Of a stretch of 64,000 bases of DNA, positions 29,273 to 40,537 are shown in pieces. Source of the stretch: Thermus oshimai DSM 12092 (GTDB taxonomy: Bacteria; Deinococcota; Deinococci; Deinococcales; Thermaceae); contig NZ_KB890614.1 of NCBI RefSeq assembly GCF_000373145.1, positions 220,043 through 284,042 of the forward strand, read 5' to 3'. Position numbers and translations under genes: made by a program. The notes below the pieces were generated by a model. It did not search any database. It saw nothing but the letters and a program-made list of their open reading frames with translations, and was not told where the DNA came from. Within the stretch, counting starts at the first letter, position 1. The number at the start of each line of letters is the position of its first letter.

Positions 29273-30823
29273 ATGACCGTAGAACCCTTTAGGAACCAGC
29301 CCATAGAGACCTTCACCTCGGAGGAGGCCCGCCGGGAGATGAAGGAGGCCCTGAGGCGGGTGCGGGAGGAGTTCGGCCGCCACTACCCCCTCTACATCGG
29401 GGGGGCCTGGGTGGACACGGGGGAGAAGCTCGCCTCCCTAAACCCCTCCGCCCCCAGCGAGGTGGTGGGCACCGTGGCCAAGGGGGGCCGGGCGGAGGCC
29501 GAGGCCGCCCTCGAGGCCGCCTGGAAGGCCTTCCGCACCTGGAAGGACTGGCCCCAGGAGGACCGGAGCCGCCTCCTCCTCAAAGCCGCGGCCATCATGA
29601 AAAGGAGGCGGCGGGAGCTGGAGGCCACCCTGGTCTACGAGATCGGCAAGAACTGGATTGAGGCCAGCGCCGAGGTGGCCGAGGCCATAGACTTCCTGGA
29701 GTACTACGCCCGCCAGGCCCTGAAGTACAAGTACCCCTCGGTGGAGGTCACCCCCTACCCCGGGGAGGACAACGAAAGCTTTTACATCCCCTTAGGGGCC
29801 GGGGTGGTCATCGCCCCCTGGAACTTCCCCATCGCCATCTTCACCGGGATGATCGCGGGCCCCGTGGCCGTGGGCAACACCGTGGTGGCCAAGCCCGCGG
29901 AGGACACCCCCGTGATCGCCGCCAAGGTCTTCCAGGTCTTCCACGAGGCGGGCTTCCCCCCCGGCGTGGTGAACCTCGTCCAGGGGGAGGGGCGGGAGGT
30001 GGGGGCCTATTTGGTGGAGCACCCCCGGACCCGCTTCATCAACTTCACGGGGAGCCTGGAGGTGGGCCTCTGGATCAATGAGGCCGCAAGCCGCCTGGCC
30101 CCGGGCCAGCGCTGGATCAAGCGGGTCTTCCTGGAGCTTGGGGGCAAGGACGCCATCATCGTGGACGAGACCGCGGACTTTGACCTGGCCGCGGAGGGGG
30201 TCATCATCTCCGCCTACGGCTTCCAGGGGCAGAAGTGCTCCGCCGCAAGCCGCCTCATCCTCACGGAAGGGGCCTACGAGCCCGTCTTGGAAAGGGTCTT
30301 GGCCCGGGCGGAAAGGCTCGTGGTGGGCCCCGCGGAGGAGAACCCCGACCTCGGCCCCGTGGCGAGCCGGGCCCAGGAGGAGAAGGTCCTCTCCTACATT
30401 GAGATCGGCAAGGGGGAGGGCCAGCTGGTGCTTGGGGGCAAGCGCCTGGAAGGGGAAGGCTACTTCCTCGCCCCCACGGTCTTTACCGAGGTGCCCCCCA
30501 AGGCCCGGATCGCCCAGGAGGAGATCTTCGGCCCGGTGCTTTCCGTGATTCGGGTGAAGGACTTCGCCGAGGCCCTCGAGGTGGCCAACGACACCGTCTA
30601 CGGCCTCACAGGGGGGGTCTATTCCCGGAAGAGGGAGCACCTGGAACGGGCCCGGCGGGAGTTCCACGTGGGGAACCTCTACTTCAACCGCAAGATTACG
30701 GGCGCTCTGGTAGGGGTCCAGCCCTTTGGGGGCTTCAACCTCTCCGGCACCGACACCAAGGCCGGCGGTCCCGACTACCTCCTCCACTTCCTGCAGATGA
30801 AGACCGTGGCCGAGCGCTTCTAG
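29273..30823 (+). CDS. rocA: 1-pyrroline-5-carboxylate dehydrogenase
   Basis: 516 residues. NAD+-dependent oxidation of glutamate semialdehyde to glutamate, completing proline breakdown. Aldehyde dehydrogenase motifs: [20 protein letters not shown] near residues 178-197, [15 protein letters not shown] near 258, the general base Glu288 in [14 protein letters not shown] and the nucleophile Cys322 in [21 protein letters not shown] lies before the ATG. A strong terminator follows 17 bases after the stop, ending the gntR-proline operon. Confidence 0.95.
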   Translation: MTVEPFRNQPIETFTSEEARREMKEALRRVREEFGRHYPLYIGGAWVDTGEKLASLNPSAPSEVVGTVAKGGRAEAEAALEAAWKAFRTWKDWPQEDRSRLLLKAAAIMKRRRRELEATLVYEIGKNWIEASAEVAEAIDFLEYYARQALKYKYPSVEVTPYPGEDNESFYIPLGAGVVIAPWNFPIAIFTGMIAGPVAVGNTVVAKPAEDTPVIAAKVFQVFHEAGFPPGVVNLVQGEGREVGAYLVEHPRTRFINFTGSLEVGLWINEAASRLAPGQRWIKRVFLELGGKDAIIVDETADFDLAAEGVIISAYGFQGQKCSAASRLILTEGAYEPVLERVLARAERLVVGPAEENPDLGPVASRAQEEKVLSYIEIGKGEGQLVLGGKRLEGEGYFLAPTVFTEVPPKARIAQEEIFGPVLSVIRVKDFAEALEVANDTVYGLTGGVYSRKREHLERARREFHVGNLYFNRKITGALVGVQPFGGFNLSGTDTKAGGPDYLLHFLQMKTVAERF

Positions 30824-30840
30824 GCCGTAAGAAAGCAGAA

Positions 30841-30871
30841 GCCCCGCCGGTATTCCGGCGGGGCAGTTTGT
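30841..30871 (+). terminator. Rho-independent terminator of the proline operon
   Basis: 10-bp perfect stem GCCCCGCCGG / CCGGCGGGGC with loop TATT, then AGTTTGT. It lies 17 bases after the P5C dehydrogenase stop. Confidence 0.8.
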
Positions 30872-31235
30872 ATCCCCTTACGGGGAAGCATCGCGGGCAA
30901 CCCTACCCCCCTAAGCGCATCGTCCAGAAGGGGGCTCAGAGGGGCCCTAAATGTGAGAAAGATGGAGTCTGGGATATACATAGGCGCATAAAGGGGGTTT
31001 TGAGGGGGGAGGTGAGGACGATGAAACGTAGAAAACGCGTATTTGCGCACCCGGGAGGGTTTAGCTGTCAAGACCCCCCCGGAAGCCCGGTTTTGGGTGG
31101 GGGTTGGCATCTTGAGTCCCCTTGTGTCAATGGGTTGGGAGAAGGCTCCAGGGGGGCCCTTTTCGGATTCTGAATTTTACAGCTAGATTTTCCCTTACCA
31201 GCGCAAAAGTTTCTTTAGGTAAAGTGAGGGCATCT
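30872..31235. other. A+T-richer intergenic stretch of about 360 bases
   Basis: Between the proline-operon terminator and aroH. Base use is visibly less G+C-rich than in flanking genes. It holds a CCCCTTACGGGG hairpin at 30875-30886, a short open frame with a good ribosome site at 31021 (listed separately), and two TTGACA words on the minus strand (31067-31072, 31125-31130) without matching -10 boxes. The GTAAAG/CTTTAC hairpin at 31219-31239 overlaps the aroH stop and may be a weak terminator. No transposase remnant recognised. Confidence 0.5.
31021..31173 (+). CDS. Possible small protein, unknown
   Basis: 50 residues: basic start MKRRKRVFAHPGGFSC, then Gly, Pro and Ser rich. GGAGGTGA lies 5 bases before the ATG and TATACA at 30975-30980 could be a -10 box. 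Codons such as AGA, GGA and CGT are unlike the strongly GC-ending usage of neighbours. No family recognised; it may be chance. Confidence 0.25.
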   Translation: MKRRKRVFAHPGGFSCQDPPGSPVLGGGWHLESPCVNGLGEGSRGALFGF

Positions 31236-31604
31236 TTACTGCGCGCTCTCCAGGTCCGGGCGGAGGCGCACGGCCTCCCTTAGGTACACGTGGCGCACCC
31301 GGTCCTGCGGGGTGTCCGTGTTCCAAAGGGCCAGCACCCGGATGACCCTGGGGAGGCTTCCCGGCACGGGGATCTCCCGGGCGGAGAGGAGGGGCACCCG
31401 GTTCATCCCCAGCCTGCGGGCGGCCTCCGCAGGGAAAGCGGAGGAGAGGTCTTCCGTTACGGTGAAGATGATGGCGGCAAGCTCCTCGTGGCTTTGAATG
31501 CCGTTTGCCTCCAGCATCTTCTGGAGAAGCTCCGCGGTGGCCTGGAGGATGGCCTCGGGCGTATCCTCCTCCACGGTGATGGCCCCCCTGATGCCCCGGA
31601 CCAT
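31236..31604 (-). CDS. aroH: Chorismate mutase, AroH type
   Basis: 122 residues. The AroH trimer fold is indicated by [20 protein letters not shown] at residues 2-21 (active-site arginine), then [20 protein letters not shown] near 45-64 and [20 protein letters not shown] near 70-89, ending with [14 protein letters not shown] carrying the conserved tyrosine and arginine. It converts chorismate to prephenate for phenylalanine and tyrosine. A second mutase domain is fused to DAHP synthase at 6380; the two folds are unrelated. Divergent from the deacetylase gene at 31655. Confidence 0.93.
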   Translation of the reverse strand: MVRGIRGAITVEEDTPEAILQATAELLQKMLEANGIQSHEELAAIIFTVTEDLSSAFPAEAARRLGMNRVPLLSAREIPVPGSLPRVIRVLALWNTDTPQDRVRHVYLREAVRLRPDLESAQ

Positions 31605-31641
31605 AGTTGGGCTCCATGGTACGCCATGCGCTTCCCCCTGG

Positions 31642-31647
31642 TAAAGT
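31642..31647 (+). promoter_or_regulatory. -10 element of a leaderless promoter for the LmbE-type deacetylase
   Basis: TAAAGT, 7 bases before the ATG at 31655. Confidence 0.5.
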
Positions 31648-31654
31648 GGGGGGC

Positions 31655-32341
31655 ATGAGGGTGATGGCGGTCTTCGCCCATCCCGACGACGAGATCGGGG
31701 CCGCGGGCACCCTGGCCCTCCACGCCCGGCGGGGGGATGAGGTCCTCCTGGTCTGGATGACCCGGGGGGAGCTGGCCAGCCAGTTTGGGGATCTCCCCGG
31801 GGAGGAGGTGGCCCGGATCCGCGAGGGGCATGGGGCCCACGTGGCGGGGCTCATTGGGGCCCAGCACCGCTTCCTGCCCTTTGGGGACACCCTTCTCAGC
31901 GGGGGGCGGGAGGAGGCCTTGGCCCTGGCCCGCCTCATGGCCGAGTTCCGGCCGGACGCGGTCATCACCTGGGACCCCCTGGACGTCCACCCCGACCACC
32001 GGGCCACCCACCAGGCGGTGCTCTCCGCCCTAAAGCTCTGCCGCATCCCCAAGCTGGTGGGGGAGGCCCACCGCGCCCCCGTGCGCCTTTACCACTACCC
32101 CCGGCGGGACCTTCCCCGCCCCTGGGTCTACGTGGACACCACCCCCACGGAGGAGGTGGCGGAGGCGGTCTTCGGCTTCTACCGGGACTTCTACCGCTGG
32201 CCCTTCACCCTGGAGGAGTTTCGGGCTCGGCGCCGGCTTCTGGGGCGGGAGGCGGGGGTGCGCTTTGCGGAGGCGTTTCAGACGGAGGCGCCGGTGCCCC
32301 TTCCGGCCCTGGTAGGGCGGGTTCCCGGGGGGGAGGGGTGA
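31655..32341 (+). CDS. PIG-L/LmbE-family N-acetylglucosamine-type deacetylase
   Basis: 228 residues. The zinc motif AHPDDE is at residues 8-13 ([17 protein letters not shown]), WMTRGE follows, and [19 protein letters not shown] near 107-125 supplies the third zinc histidine. The family removes N-acetyl groups from GlcNAc conjugates, including BshB in bacillithiol synthesis and lipid deacetylases; Thermus-Deinococcus members are BshB candidates, but nothing here decides it. Start chosen at 31655 from the -10 box and the short distance to AHPDDE. The last 45 codons overlap the ClC gene on the other strand. Confidence 0.85.
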   Translation: MRVMAVFAHPDDEIGAAGTLALHARRGDEVLLVWMTRGELASQFGDLPGEEVARIREGHGAHVAGLIGAQHRFLPFGDTLLSGGREEALALARLMAEFRPDAVITWDPLDVHPDHRATHQAVLSALKLCRIPKLVGEAHRAPVRLYHYPRRDLPRPWVYVDTTPTEEVAEAVFGFYRDFYRWPFTLEEFRARRRLLGREAGVRFAEAFQTEAPVPLPALVGRVPGGEG

Positions 32342-33545
32342 GGGCGTAGGCCAGGAAGACCGCGGGGAGGACCAGGGGCAGGGTGGCGTACCCGCCCCAC
32401 TCCGCCGCCAGGACCGTGGCCGCGAAGGGGGCCCGGGCCACCCCCGAAAGGAGGGCCGCCCCCCCCGCCAGGGCCAGGGCCTCCGGGGGGAGCCCCAGGG
32501 GCAGGACCCGGCCCAAAAGGGCCCCCATGAGCCCCCCCAGGACCAGGGCCGGGGTGTAGGGCCCCCCGTAGGCCCGCGCCCCCACGGCCAGCACCAGGAG
32601 GAGGAGCTTCAGGAGGAGGAGGTAAAGGAGGCCCAGGGTGGGGAAGAGGGGGGTGACGGCCACCGCCACCCAGCCCAGGCCGCTTCCCAACGCCTCCGGG
32701 GCGAGGAGAAGGAGAAGCCCCAGGGCGAGCCCCAAAAGGCCGTGCCGTAAGGGGAAGGGGAGGGGGCGGAGGCGGTCTTCCAGGGCCTCACCCCCCACGA
32801 CCCAAAGGGTGGAGAGAAGCGCCCCCCCGAGGCCCAGGAGAAGCCCCAGGGGAAGGGCCCTTAGGTCCACCTCCACCCGGAAGGGGAGGAGGGGGGTGTA
32901 GCCTAAGAAGGCCCCGTAGACCGCGAAGCCCGAAAGGGCCCCCACCAGGGCCGGGGTGAGGGCTTTGGCCTCCAGGAAAAGCCCCCGGTAGAGGATCTCC
33001 GTGGCCAGGAGGGCCCCCGCCACCGGGGCGTGGAGGGCGGCCCCGAGCCCCGCGGCGAGCCCCGCGAAGGCCAGCCCCCCGCCCACTCTGGGAAAGCGCC
33101 GGTCCAAGACCCCCCCAAGCCAAAGCCCTAAAACCCCTAGGGGCCCCTCCCGGCCCATGGGGGAGTAGAGCCCAAGCTGGAGGAGGCTCCCCAAAAGGGT
33201 GCGCCCGTGGACCCAGCGGGGGGGCGGGACCCCTTCCCGGGCGTGGCGGAGGAGGGCCGCAAGGCCCAGGCCGCTTCCCAGGAGGCTCACCAGGGCGTAG
33301 GCCAGGGGGAGGAGGAGGAAGAGGAGGGGGAAGGAGGGTCCGGTGAAGGCCTGGAGCACCCCCCCTTCCCCGGGGGGAAAGGGGGGAAGGTAGCCGAGGA
33401 GGAGGCCCACCCCCTCCGTGAGGGCCCTCAGGACCCAGGCCAAAAGGGCCGCCCCCAGGCCCGCCAGGGCCCCGGTGAAGGCGCTGTAGAGGAGGAGGGG
33501 GCCGGTGGCCTCGAGGCGGGAGGGGCGGGAGGCCTCGCCTTCCAT
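32205..33545 (-). CDS. ClC-family chloride channel / transporter
   Basis: 446 residues, about ten or more membrane helices. Selectivity-filter motifs are present: LGSGLGL near residue 90 (the GSGIP position), YSPMGREGPLGVLG near 126-139 with the gating glutamate of GREGP, and AALHAPVAGALLATEILYRG near 168-187. The glutamate suggests a proton-coupled exchanger as well as a channel. The GGPYTPALVLGGLMGALLG near 327 corresponds to the GGxFxP motif. After residue 400 the protein is a Pro, Glu and Ala tail encoded entirely opposite the deacetylase gene. Last gene of the seven-gene run starting at 38774. Confidence 0.88.
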   Translation of the reverse strand: MEGEASRPSRLEATGPLLLYSAFTGALAGLGAALLAWVLRALTEGVGLLLGYLPPFPPGEGGVLQAFTGPSFPLLFLLLPLAYALVSLLGSGLGLAALLRHAREGVPPPRWVHGRTLLGSLLQLGLYSPMGREGPLGVLGLWLGGVLDRRFPRVGGGLAFAGLAAGLGAALHAPVAGALLATEILYRGLFLEAKALTPALVGALSGFAVYGAFLGYTPLLPFRVEVDLRALPLGLLLGLGGALLSTLWVVGGEALEDRLRPLPFPLRHGLLGLALGLLLLLAPEALGSGLGWVAVAVTPLFPTLGLLYLLLLKLLLLVLAVGARAYGGPYTPALVLGGLMGALLGRVLPLGLPPEALALAGGAALLSGVARAPFAATVLAAEWGGYATLPLVLPAVFLAYALTPPPREPALPGPEGAPAPPSETPPQSAPPPPAPEAGAEPETPPG

Positions 33546-34654
33546 CAGAGGGAGTCTACCAAGTCCACCGGGCTTCCCCGGGTGAGCCTGGGGGTGGGAA
33601 GGCCCAGGGCCCGGTACCCCCCCCGGCTTAAGGCCCGCACCAGGAGGCGGGGGTCGGCCTTGTCCCAGAGGAAAAGGGCCTCGTTCTTCACGTTAAGGTC
33701 CGGGCTGCTCCCCCGGGAGTCCGTGCCCAGGGCCACTTCCACCCCATACCGGGCGTAGAGGGCCAGGGGGGCTTCCCCCACCTCCAGGTTCCGGTTGGAC
33801 CGGGGGCAGAGGACCACCTTGGTCCCGGTCTGGGCCAGGAGGGCGGCCTCCTCCTCGTCCACCTGCACCCCGTGCACCAGGGCGGTGGTGGGCCCCAAGA
33901 CCCCCAGGGCGTGGAGGTGGCGGATGGGGGTGGTGCCGGGGGGGGTGAAGGCCCCTAGGCCGAAGCGCGTAAGGAGCTCCGCCAAAGCCCCCCGGCCCTC
34001 CTTCAGGAAGGCCACCTCCTCCGGGCTTTCCGCCGCGTGGACCATGAGGGGAATCCCCTCGGCCCGGGCGTACTCTGCAAGGCGCCTTAGGAGGGGGGCG
34101 CTCACCCCGTAAGGGGAGTGGGGGGAAAGCCCCACCTTGACCCGCCCTTCCCGCTTCCGCCAGGCCTCCACCTTCCTTCGCACCTCGGCGAAGACCGCTT
34201 CCGCCTCCAGGGGGTTTGGGGCGAAGACCTCGTAGAAGGCCACGCCGGGCAGGGGGCTTTCCAGGAGGAGGAAGTCCATGACCTCGTCCTTGAAGACGAT
34301 GTCCCCAAAGGCCCCAGCCCCGCTGCGTACGAGTTCGTCTAGGCCCTGCTTTGCCCCTTCCAGCCCCCTCAGGGCGCGGTGGGCCAGCACGTGGGGGATG
34401 AAGCCGGCAAAAGGCCCCCGGTAAAGGGGCAGAAGGGAGAGGTCCAGGTGGGTGTGGGCGTTCACCGCCTTGGGGAAGAGGGCCTTGCCCTTGTGCACCA
34501 CCTCCCCTTGGGGGAAGCGGGCCTGAAGCTCCTCCAAGGGCCCCTGGCCCACCACCCGCCCCCCCTGCACCGCCAAGGCCCCCCGGCGCATGGGGGTGCC
34601 GAAGCCGGTGTAGACCACCTCCGCGGTCCAGAGCTCAGTCCTTAGCCAGAACAT
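33545..34654 (-). CDS. Amidohydrolase, possible aminofutalosine deaminase
   Basis: 369 residues. TIM-barrel amidohydrolase with metal ligands in KAVNAHTHLDLSLLPL near residue 62, GLSPHSPYGVSAPLLRRLAE near 175-194, MVHAAESPEEVAFL near 206, ALVHGVQVDEEEAALLAQTG near 258 and VALGTDSRGSSPDLNVKNEA near 312. The SPHSPYGVS and CPRSNRNL segments resemble the aminodeoxyfutalosine deaminases of the menaquinone pathway, a known branch in Thermus-Deinococcus; guanine or cytosine deaminase-like roles are alternatives. It overlaps the GNAT gene (20 bases) and abuts the ClC start. Confidence 0.7.
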   Translation of the reverse strand: MFWLRTELWTAEVVYTGFGTPMRRGALAVQGGRVVGQGPLEELQARFPQGEVVHKGKALFPKAVNAHTHLDLSLLPLYRGPFAGFIPHVLAHRALRGLEGAKQGLDELVRSGAGAFGDIVFKDEVMDFLLLESPLPGVAFYEVFAPNPLEAEAVFAEVRRKVEAWRKREGRVKVGLSPHSPYGVSAPLLRRLAEYARAEGIPLMVHAAESPEEVAFLKEGRGALAELLTRFGLGAFTPPGTTPIRHLHALGVLGPTTALVHGVQVDEEEAALLAQTGTKVVLCPRSNRNLEVGEAPLALYARYGVEVALGTDSRGSSPDLNVKNEALFLWDKADPRLLVRALSRGGYRALGLPTPRLTRGSPVDLVDSL

Positions 34655-35389
34655 AGCGGTTGGGGCCCCGCAGGAAGTCCACCGCCCGGTAGCCCCGGGC
34701 GAAGTAGGCCCTGAAGACCTCCCGGCTGTGCTCGCGCCAGAGGAGGGCGAGGGCCGGGTCCTCCCGGAGGATCTTTCCCCAGTCCTCGGGGATTTGGACC
34801 AGCACGCGGGGGGCCTCGAGGTCCAACAGGGCCGCCACCGGCCTTTCCCCCTCCACCCGGTTGGCCTGGGGGAGTCCCTCCGCCTCCACCGGGGGCGGTG
34901 GGGCGTAGATCCGCTCGTAGACCCTGGGGCTTAGGAGGTCCCACTCCGCAAGGAGCCGGTCCGAGGGAGCCCCGGCGTTGATCCCCCCCATGGGGCCGTA
35001 GTGGTCGGGGAGGTAGGTCTGGGCGGTGGCCCCGAGCTTCCGGAGGTTGAAGTTGGCGTTGGGGCCCCTTAGGGGGTCAAAGGTCCAGACCACCTTCCTG
35101 ACCCCCCGGGCCAGGCACCAGTCCCGCTGGAAGCGCTTGAGGAGGAGGGCCGCCCCCGTGCCCCGGTAGGGTTCCAAAACCCCGAGCATGTGGGAGTGGT
35201 GGAGGGCGGGGTCCTTGGTGGGGAAGCCGAAGACGAAGCCCACGAGCGCTTCCCCAATGAAAGCCCCCGCCACCAGCCCCCCCTCGTCCTGGATGGCGAT
35301 GAGGAGGCCCCTCGGCACCAAATCCCGGTCCTCCCGGCCCCAGACCGCCCGCTGGAGCTCCACCACCCCTTCCATCTCCGCAGGGCCCC

Positions 35390-35417
<28 letters not shown>
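34635..35417 (-). CDS. GNAT-family acetyltransferase (COG3375 type), linked to the racemase gene
   Basis: 260 residues. The GNAT core is residues 1-150: [20 protein letters not shown] near 18-37, [34 protein letters not shown] near 74-93 (acyl-CoA loop), and [20 protein letters not shown] near 109-128. The rest is an extra domain with [20 protein letters not shown]. This group is commonly found next to N-succinylamino-acid racemases, where some members succinylate D-amino acids. Here it overlaps the racemase gene by 28 bases, which supports that role. Confidence 0.8.
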
Positions 35418-38024
<2,607 letters not shown>

Positions 38025-38030
38025 ATGGGT

Positions 38031-38774
38031 TTAGCTTAACGCCTCCGCCAGGGCGAAGAGGATGGGGGCCAGGAGGAGGGCGGGGAGGAAGGAGGCCACC
38101 CGCACCCGCCCAAGGCCCAGGAGGTTGATCCCGATGCCCAGGATCATGAGCCCCCCCACCCCGGTGACCAGGAGGACCCGGGGGTCCTGGGCGGGGTCGG
38201 GGAGGGCCTGGGCCAGGACCCCCGCCAGGAGGGCCACCCCCCCCTGGTAGAGGAGGATGACCAGGACGCTCATCCCCACCCCCACCCCGAAGCTGGCGGT
38301 GAGGGCGATGGCGGAAAGGCCGTCTAGGGTGGCCTTGAGGAGGAGGAGGCGGGGGTCCCCCGTGAGGCCGTTCTGCAGGGCCCCCACCAGGGTCATGGGC
38401 CCCACGCAGAAGAGGAGGCTTGCGGCCACGAACCCCTCGGTGAAGCCTCCCCCGCCCCGCACCGCCCGCTTGAGGCGCTCCCCCAGGGCCTCGAGGCCCT
38501 CCTCCAGCCGGGCCCACTCCCCCAAGAGCCCCCCCAGGACGAGGGCGAGGAGGCCCAGGACCACCCCGTCCACCGCGCCCCCCTGGGCCTTGGAGAGGGC
38601 GCCCGCCATGGAAACGCCGATGAAGAGGGTGGTGAGCCCCACCCCCTGGACCATGATCCCCCCCATCCTTTCGGGGAGCTTGCCCCGGAGGAAAAGCCCG
38701 AGAAGGGTGCCCAGAAGGACCGTGGCCGCGTTGGCCAGGGTGCCGGAAAGCTTGGCGAGCAGGCCGAGCTCCAT
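38031..38774 (-). CDS. DUF554 family membrane protein
   Basis: 247 residues with about seven hydrophobic segments: GTLANAATVLLGTLLGLFLR near residue 11-30, GGIMVQGVGLTTLFIGVSMA near 38-57, VLGLLALVLGGLLGEWARLE near 72-91, FVAASLLFCVGPMTLVGALQ near 114-133, and SAIALTASFGVGVGMSVL. These fit DUF554 (YdfK-like) inner-membrane proteins, possible transporters of unknown substrate. First gene of the operon that runs to the ClC gene; leaderless-type promoter TAGAAT 6 bases before the ATG. Confidence 0.83.
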   Translation of the reverse strand: MELGLLAKLSGTLANAATVLLGTLLGLFLRGKLPERMGGIMVQGVGLTTLFIGVSMAGALSKAQGGAVDGVVLGLLALVLGGLLGEWARLEEGLEALGERLKRAVRGGGGFTEGFVAASLLFCVGPMTLVGALQNGLTGDPRLLLLKATLDGLSAIALTASFGVGVGMSVLVILLYQGGVALLAGVLAQALPDPAQDPRVLLVTGVGGLMILGIGINLLGLGRVRVASFLPALLLAPILFALAEALS

Positions 38775-38793
38775 GGGGGTATTCTAGGGCCTC
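38775..38793. promoter_or_regulatory. Bidirectional promoter shared by the DUF554 operon and the MnmD-type gene
   Basis: The 19-base gap between divergent start codons holds TATTCTA at 38780-38786. Read on the minus strand it gives TAGAAT 6 bases before the ATG at 38774; on the plus strand it gives TATTCT 8 bases before the GTG at 38794. Both boxes fit TANNNT. Confidence 0.6.
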
Positions 38794-39456
38794 GTGGAGT
38801 GGGTCCTTACCGAAGACGGCACCCCCACCCTCTTCCACCCCGGCTACCGCGAGGCCTACCACCCCCGCCAAGGGGCCCTTCTCCAGGCCCGGAGGCTCTA
38901 CCTGGAGAAGACCCTCACCCACCTCCACCCCGCCCCCCGGGTCCTGGAGGTGGGCTTCGGCCTGGGGGTGAACTTCCGCGCCGCCCTGGAAAGCGCCCTA
39001 GAGCGGGGGGTTAGGCTCCGCTACCTGGCGGTGGAGAAGGCCCCCCTTCCCCGGGAGGTCCTGGAGGCGGCCCGCCTCCCCCTCCCCCGGGCGGAAGGGG
39101 TGTTCCGGGAGATCCTCAAGGCCTGGCCGGAGGCCCGCTTCCGGGGCCCCTGGGGGGAGCTCCGCCTCCTCTTCGCCGACGTGGCCCGGGCGGAGCTTCC
39201 CCCCTTTTGGGCCAGCGCGGTCTACCTGGACCCCTTTAGCCCAAAGGCCAACCCCGAGGCCTGGAGCGCCCCTGTCCTCCTAAAGCTCCGCCTGGCCCTA
39301 CGGGAGGGCGGGCGGCTTGCCACCTACTCCGCCCAAGGGGCCTTCCGCCGGGCCCTTAGGGGGGCGGGCTTCCGGGTGCACCGGGTGCGGGGGGTGGGGA
39401 AGCGGGAGTGGACGGTGGGTATCGCCGTAGGACCTCTTCCCGCTCCAGGTAGGTGA
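38794..39456 (+). CDS. mnmD: MnmD-type tRNA methyltransferase (stand-alone MnmC methyltransferase domain)
   Basis: 220 residues from GTG. The MnmC methyltransferase opening is clear: DGTPTLFHPGYREAYHPRQG at residues 8-27, SAM site RVLEVGFGLGVNFRAALESA near 49-68, then RYLAVEKAPLP, YLDPFSPKANPEAWSAPVLL near 144-163 and ATYSAQGAFRRALRGAGFRV. E. coli MnmC fuses this to an FAD oxidase; here the oxidase half is absent, as in many bacteria. It completes mnm5(s2)U at the wobble position of tRNA. The last 33 codons overlap the convergent deacetylase gene. Confidence 0.83.
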   Translation: MEWVLTEDGTPTLFHPGYREAYHPRQGALLQARRLYLEKTLTHLHPAPRVLEVGFGLGVNFRAALESALERGVRLRYLAVEKAPLPREVLEAARLPLPRAEGVFREILKAWPEARFRGPWGELRLLFADVARAELPPFWASAVYLDPFSPKANPEAWSAPVLLKLRLALREGGRLATYSAQGAFRRALRGAGFRVHRVRGVGKREWTVGIAVGPLPAPGR

Positions 39457-40537
39457 GCCGGGCGAGGAAGCGCCCCTTCTTGGGGAGCTCTCCCCGGTAA
39501 AGCCAAAGGAAGAAGGCCCCCGCCAGGCTGGACACGAGCCGGGGCCAGGGGGGAAGGGGGGCGGTTTTGAAGCCGAAAAGCTCCGCCCCCAGGGCCAGGG
39601 GGCTCGCCCCGTAGACGAGCCTCACCTCCGGGTCTTCCAGAAGGGCCTTAGCGACCTCCTTGAGGCTGTTCCGGAAGGCGCGGATGGCCTCGGGGGTGGA
39701 GAGCTCCATGGCCCGCTCGCTTTCCAGGTGGAGCTCAAAGGCGGGGGTGCCCGGGGGGAGGCCGGGCAGGGCCGGCCCGGGGAAGGGCTTCTTCTCCAGG
39801 CGGAAGAGGTGGAAGGGCCCAAGCCCCGCCCGCCGCACCCCGTGGCGGCGGTTGTAGCGCTCCTCGAGGCCCTGCAGGCCCCGGATGAGGGCGAGCCTCG
39901 GGGAGAGGGGGAGGGGGTTGAGCTCGTCCAGGGTCACGGGCCGGTAGCCCAGGGCGAGCATCCGGGGAAGGGCGAGCTCTAGTAGCCTCAGGGTCCTTTC
40001 CGGGCCGTCGTGGAGGAGGACGACGCTCCCCGGACGGAGGTAGAAGAGGAGCCTTTCCGCCAGGTCTTCCGGCGGGAGGTCCAGCCAGTCCTTGCCCTCC
40101 GTGTCCCAGAGGGCGATGCGCTTTTTGAGCGCCCAGGCGAAAAGGCGGGTGAAGGGGGTGTGGAGGCCGTGGGGCGGGCGGTAGTACCGCCCCTGGCCCG
40201 CCGCCATGTGCCGCCACTCCAGCCAGGGCAGGAGGAGCCTCCAGGGCTCGTGCCAAAGCCCGTGGTCCTCCACCTGGTGCCCCTCTTCCCGGATCCTCTC
40301 CACCAGGTCCGGCCGGGCCCGGGCCTTTTCCCCCGTGAGGAAGAAGGTGGCCTTCACCCCGTGCCTATGGAGGAGGGCGAGAAGGGCCTCCGTCCTCTCC
40401 GAGGGGCCGTCGTCAAAGGTGAGGGCCACCAGGGGCGTCTTTCGGCTTCCCCGGGCGTAGGCGAGGAGCCCCAGGTGGCGGAAGAGGAGGTCCGAAAGCC
40501 CATAGAGGAGGAGGGTAAGCCCCAGGGCTACTTCCAT
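39356..40537 (-). CDS. NodB-type polysaccharide deacetylase with extra C-terminal domain
   Basis: 393 residues. An N-terminal membrane anchor (VALGLTLLLYGLSDLLFRHL) precedes a NodB domain at 35-210 with motifs VALTFDDGPSERTEAL near 38, HQVEDHGLWHEPW (metal histidines H-x3-H) near 91, RYYRPPHGLHTPF near 118, LWDTEGKDWLDL and VVLLHDGPERT near 173. The catalytic set looks complete. Residues 220-393 are a separate domain (FHLFRLEKKPFPGP, TPAFELHLESERAMEL) like those in YkoP-type proteins, ending in a Pro-rich tail. It overlaps the MFS gene by 10 bases and sits in a glycosyltransferase neighbourhood. Confidence 0.83.
   Translation of the reverse strand: MEVALGLTLLLYGLSDLLFRHLGLLAYARGSRKTPLVALTFDDGPSERTEALLALLHRHGVKATFFLTGEKARARPDLVERIREEGHQVEDHGLWHEPWRLLLPWLEWRHMAAGQGRYYRPPHGLHTPFTRLFAWALKKRIALWDTEGKDWLDLPPEDLAERLLFYLRPGSVVLLHDGPERTLRLLELALPRMLALGYRPVTLDELNPLPLSPRLALIRGLQGLEERYNRRHGVRRAGLGPFHLFRLEKKPFPGPALPGLPPGTPAFELHLESERAMELSTPEAIRAFRNSLKEVAKALLEDPEVRLVYGASPLALGAELFGFKTAPLPPWPRLVSSLAGAFFLWLYRGELPKKGRFLARLTYLEREEVLRRYPPSTPASPPPAPGAPGSPPP

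Noticed and set aside
30875-30886. CCCCTTACGGGG, resembling the palindromic core of a Thermus CRISPR repeat
   Set aside because: Only the hairpin core matches, it occurs once, and no second repeat, spacer or cas gene is nearby.
31067-31130. Two TTGACA words on the minus strand as promoters
   Set aside because: Neither has a -10 box at 16-19 bases, and no minus-strand gene starts downstream of them before the proline-operon terminator.
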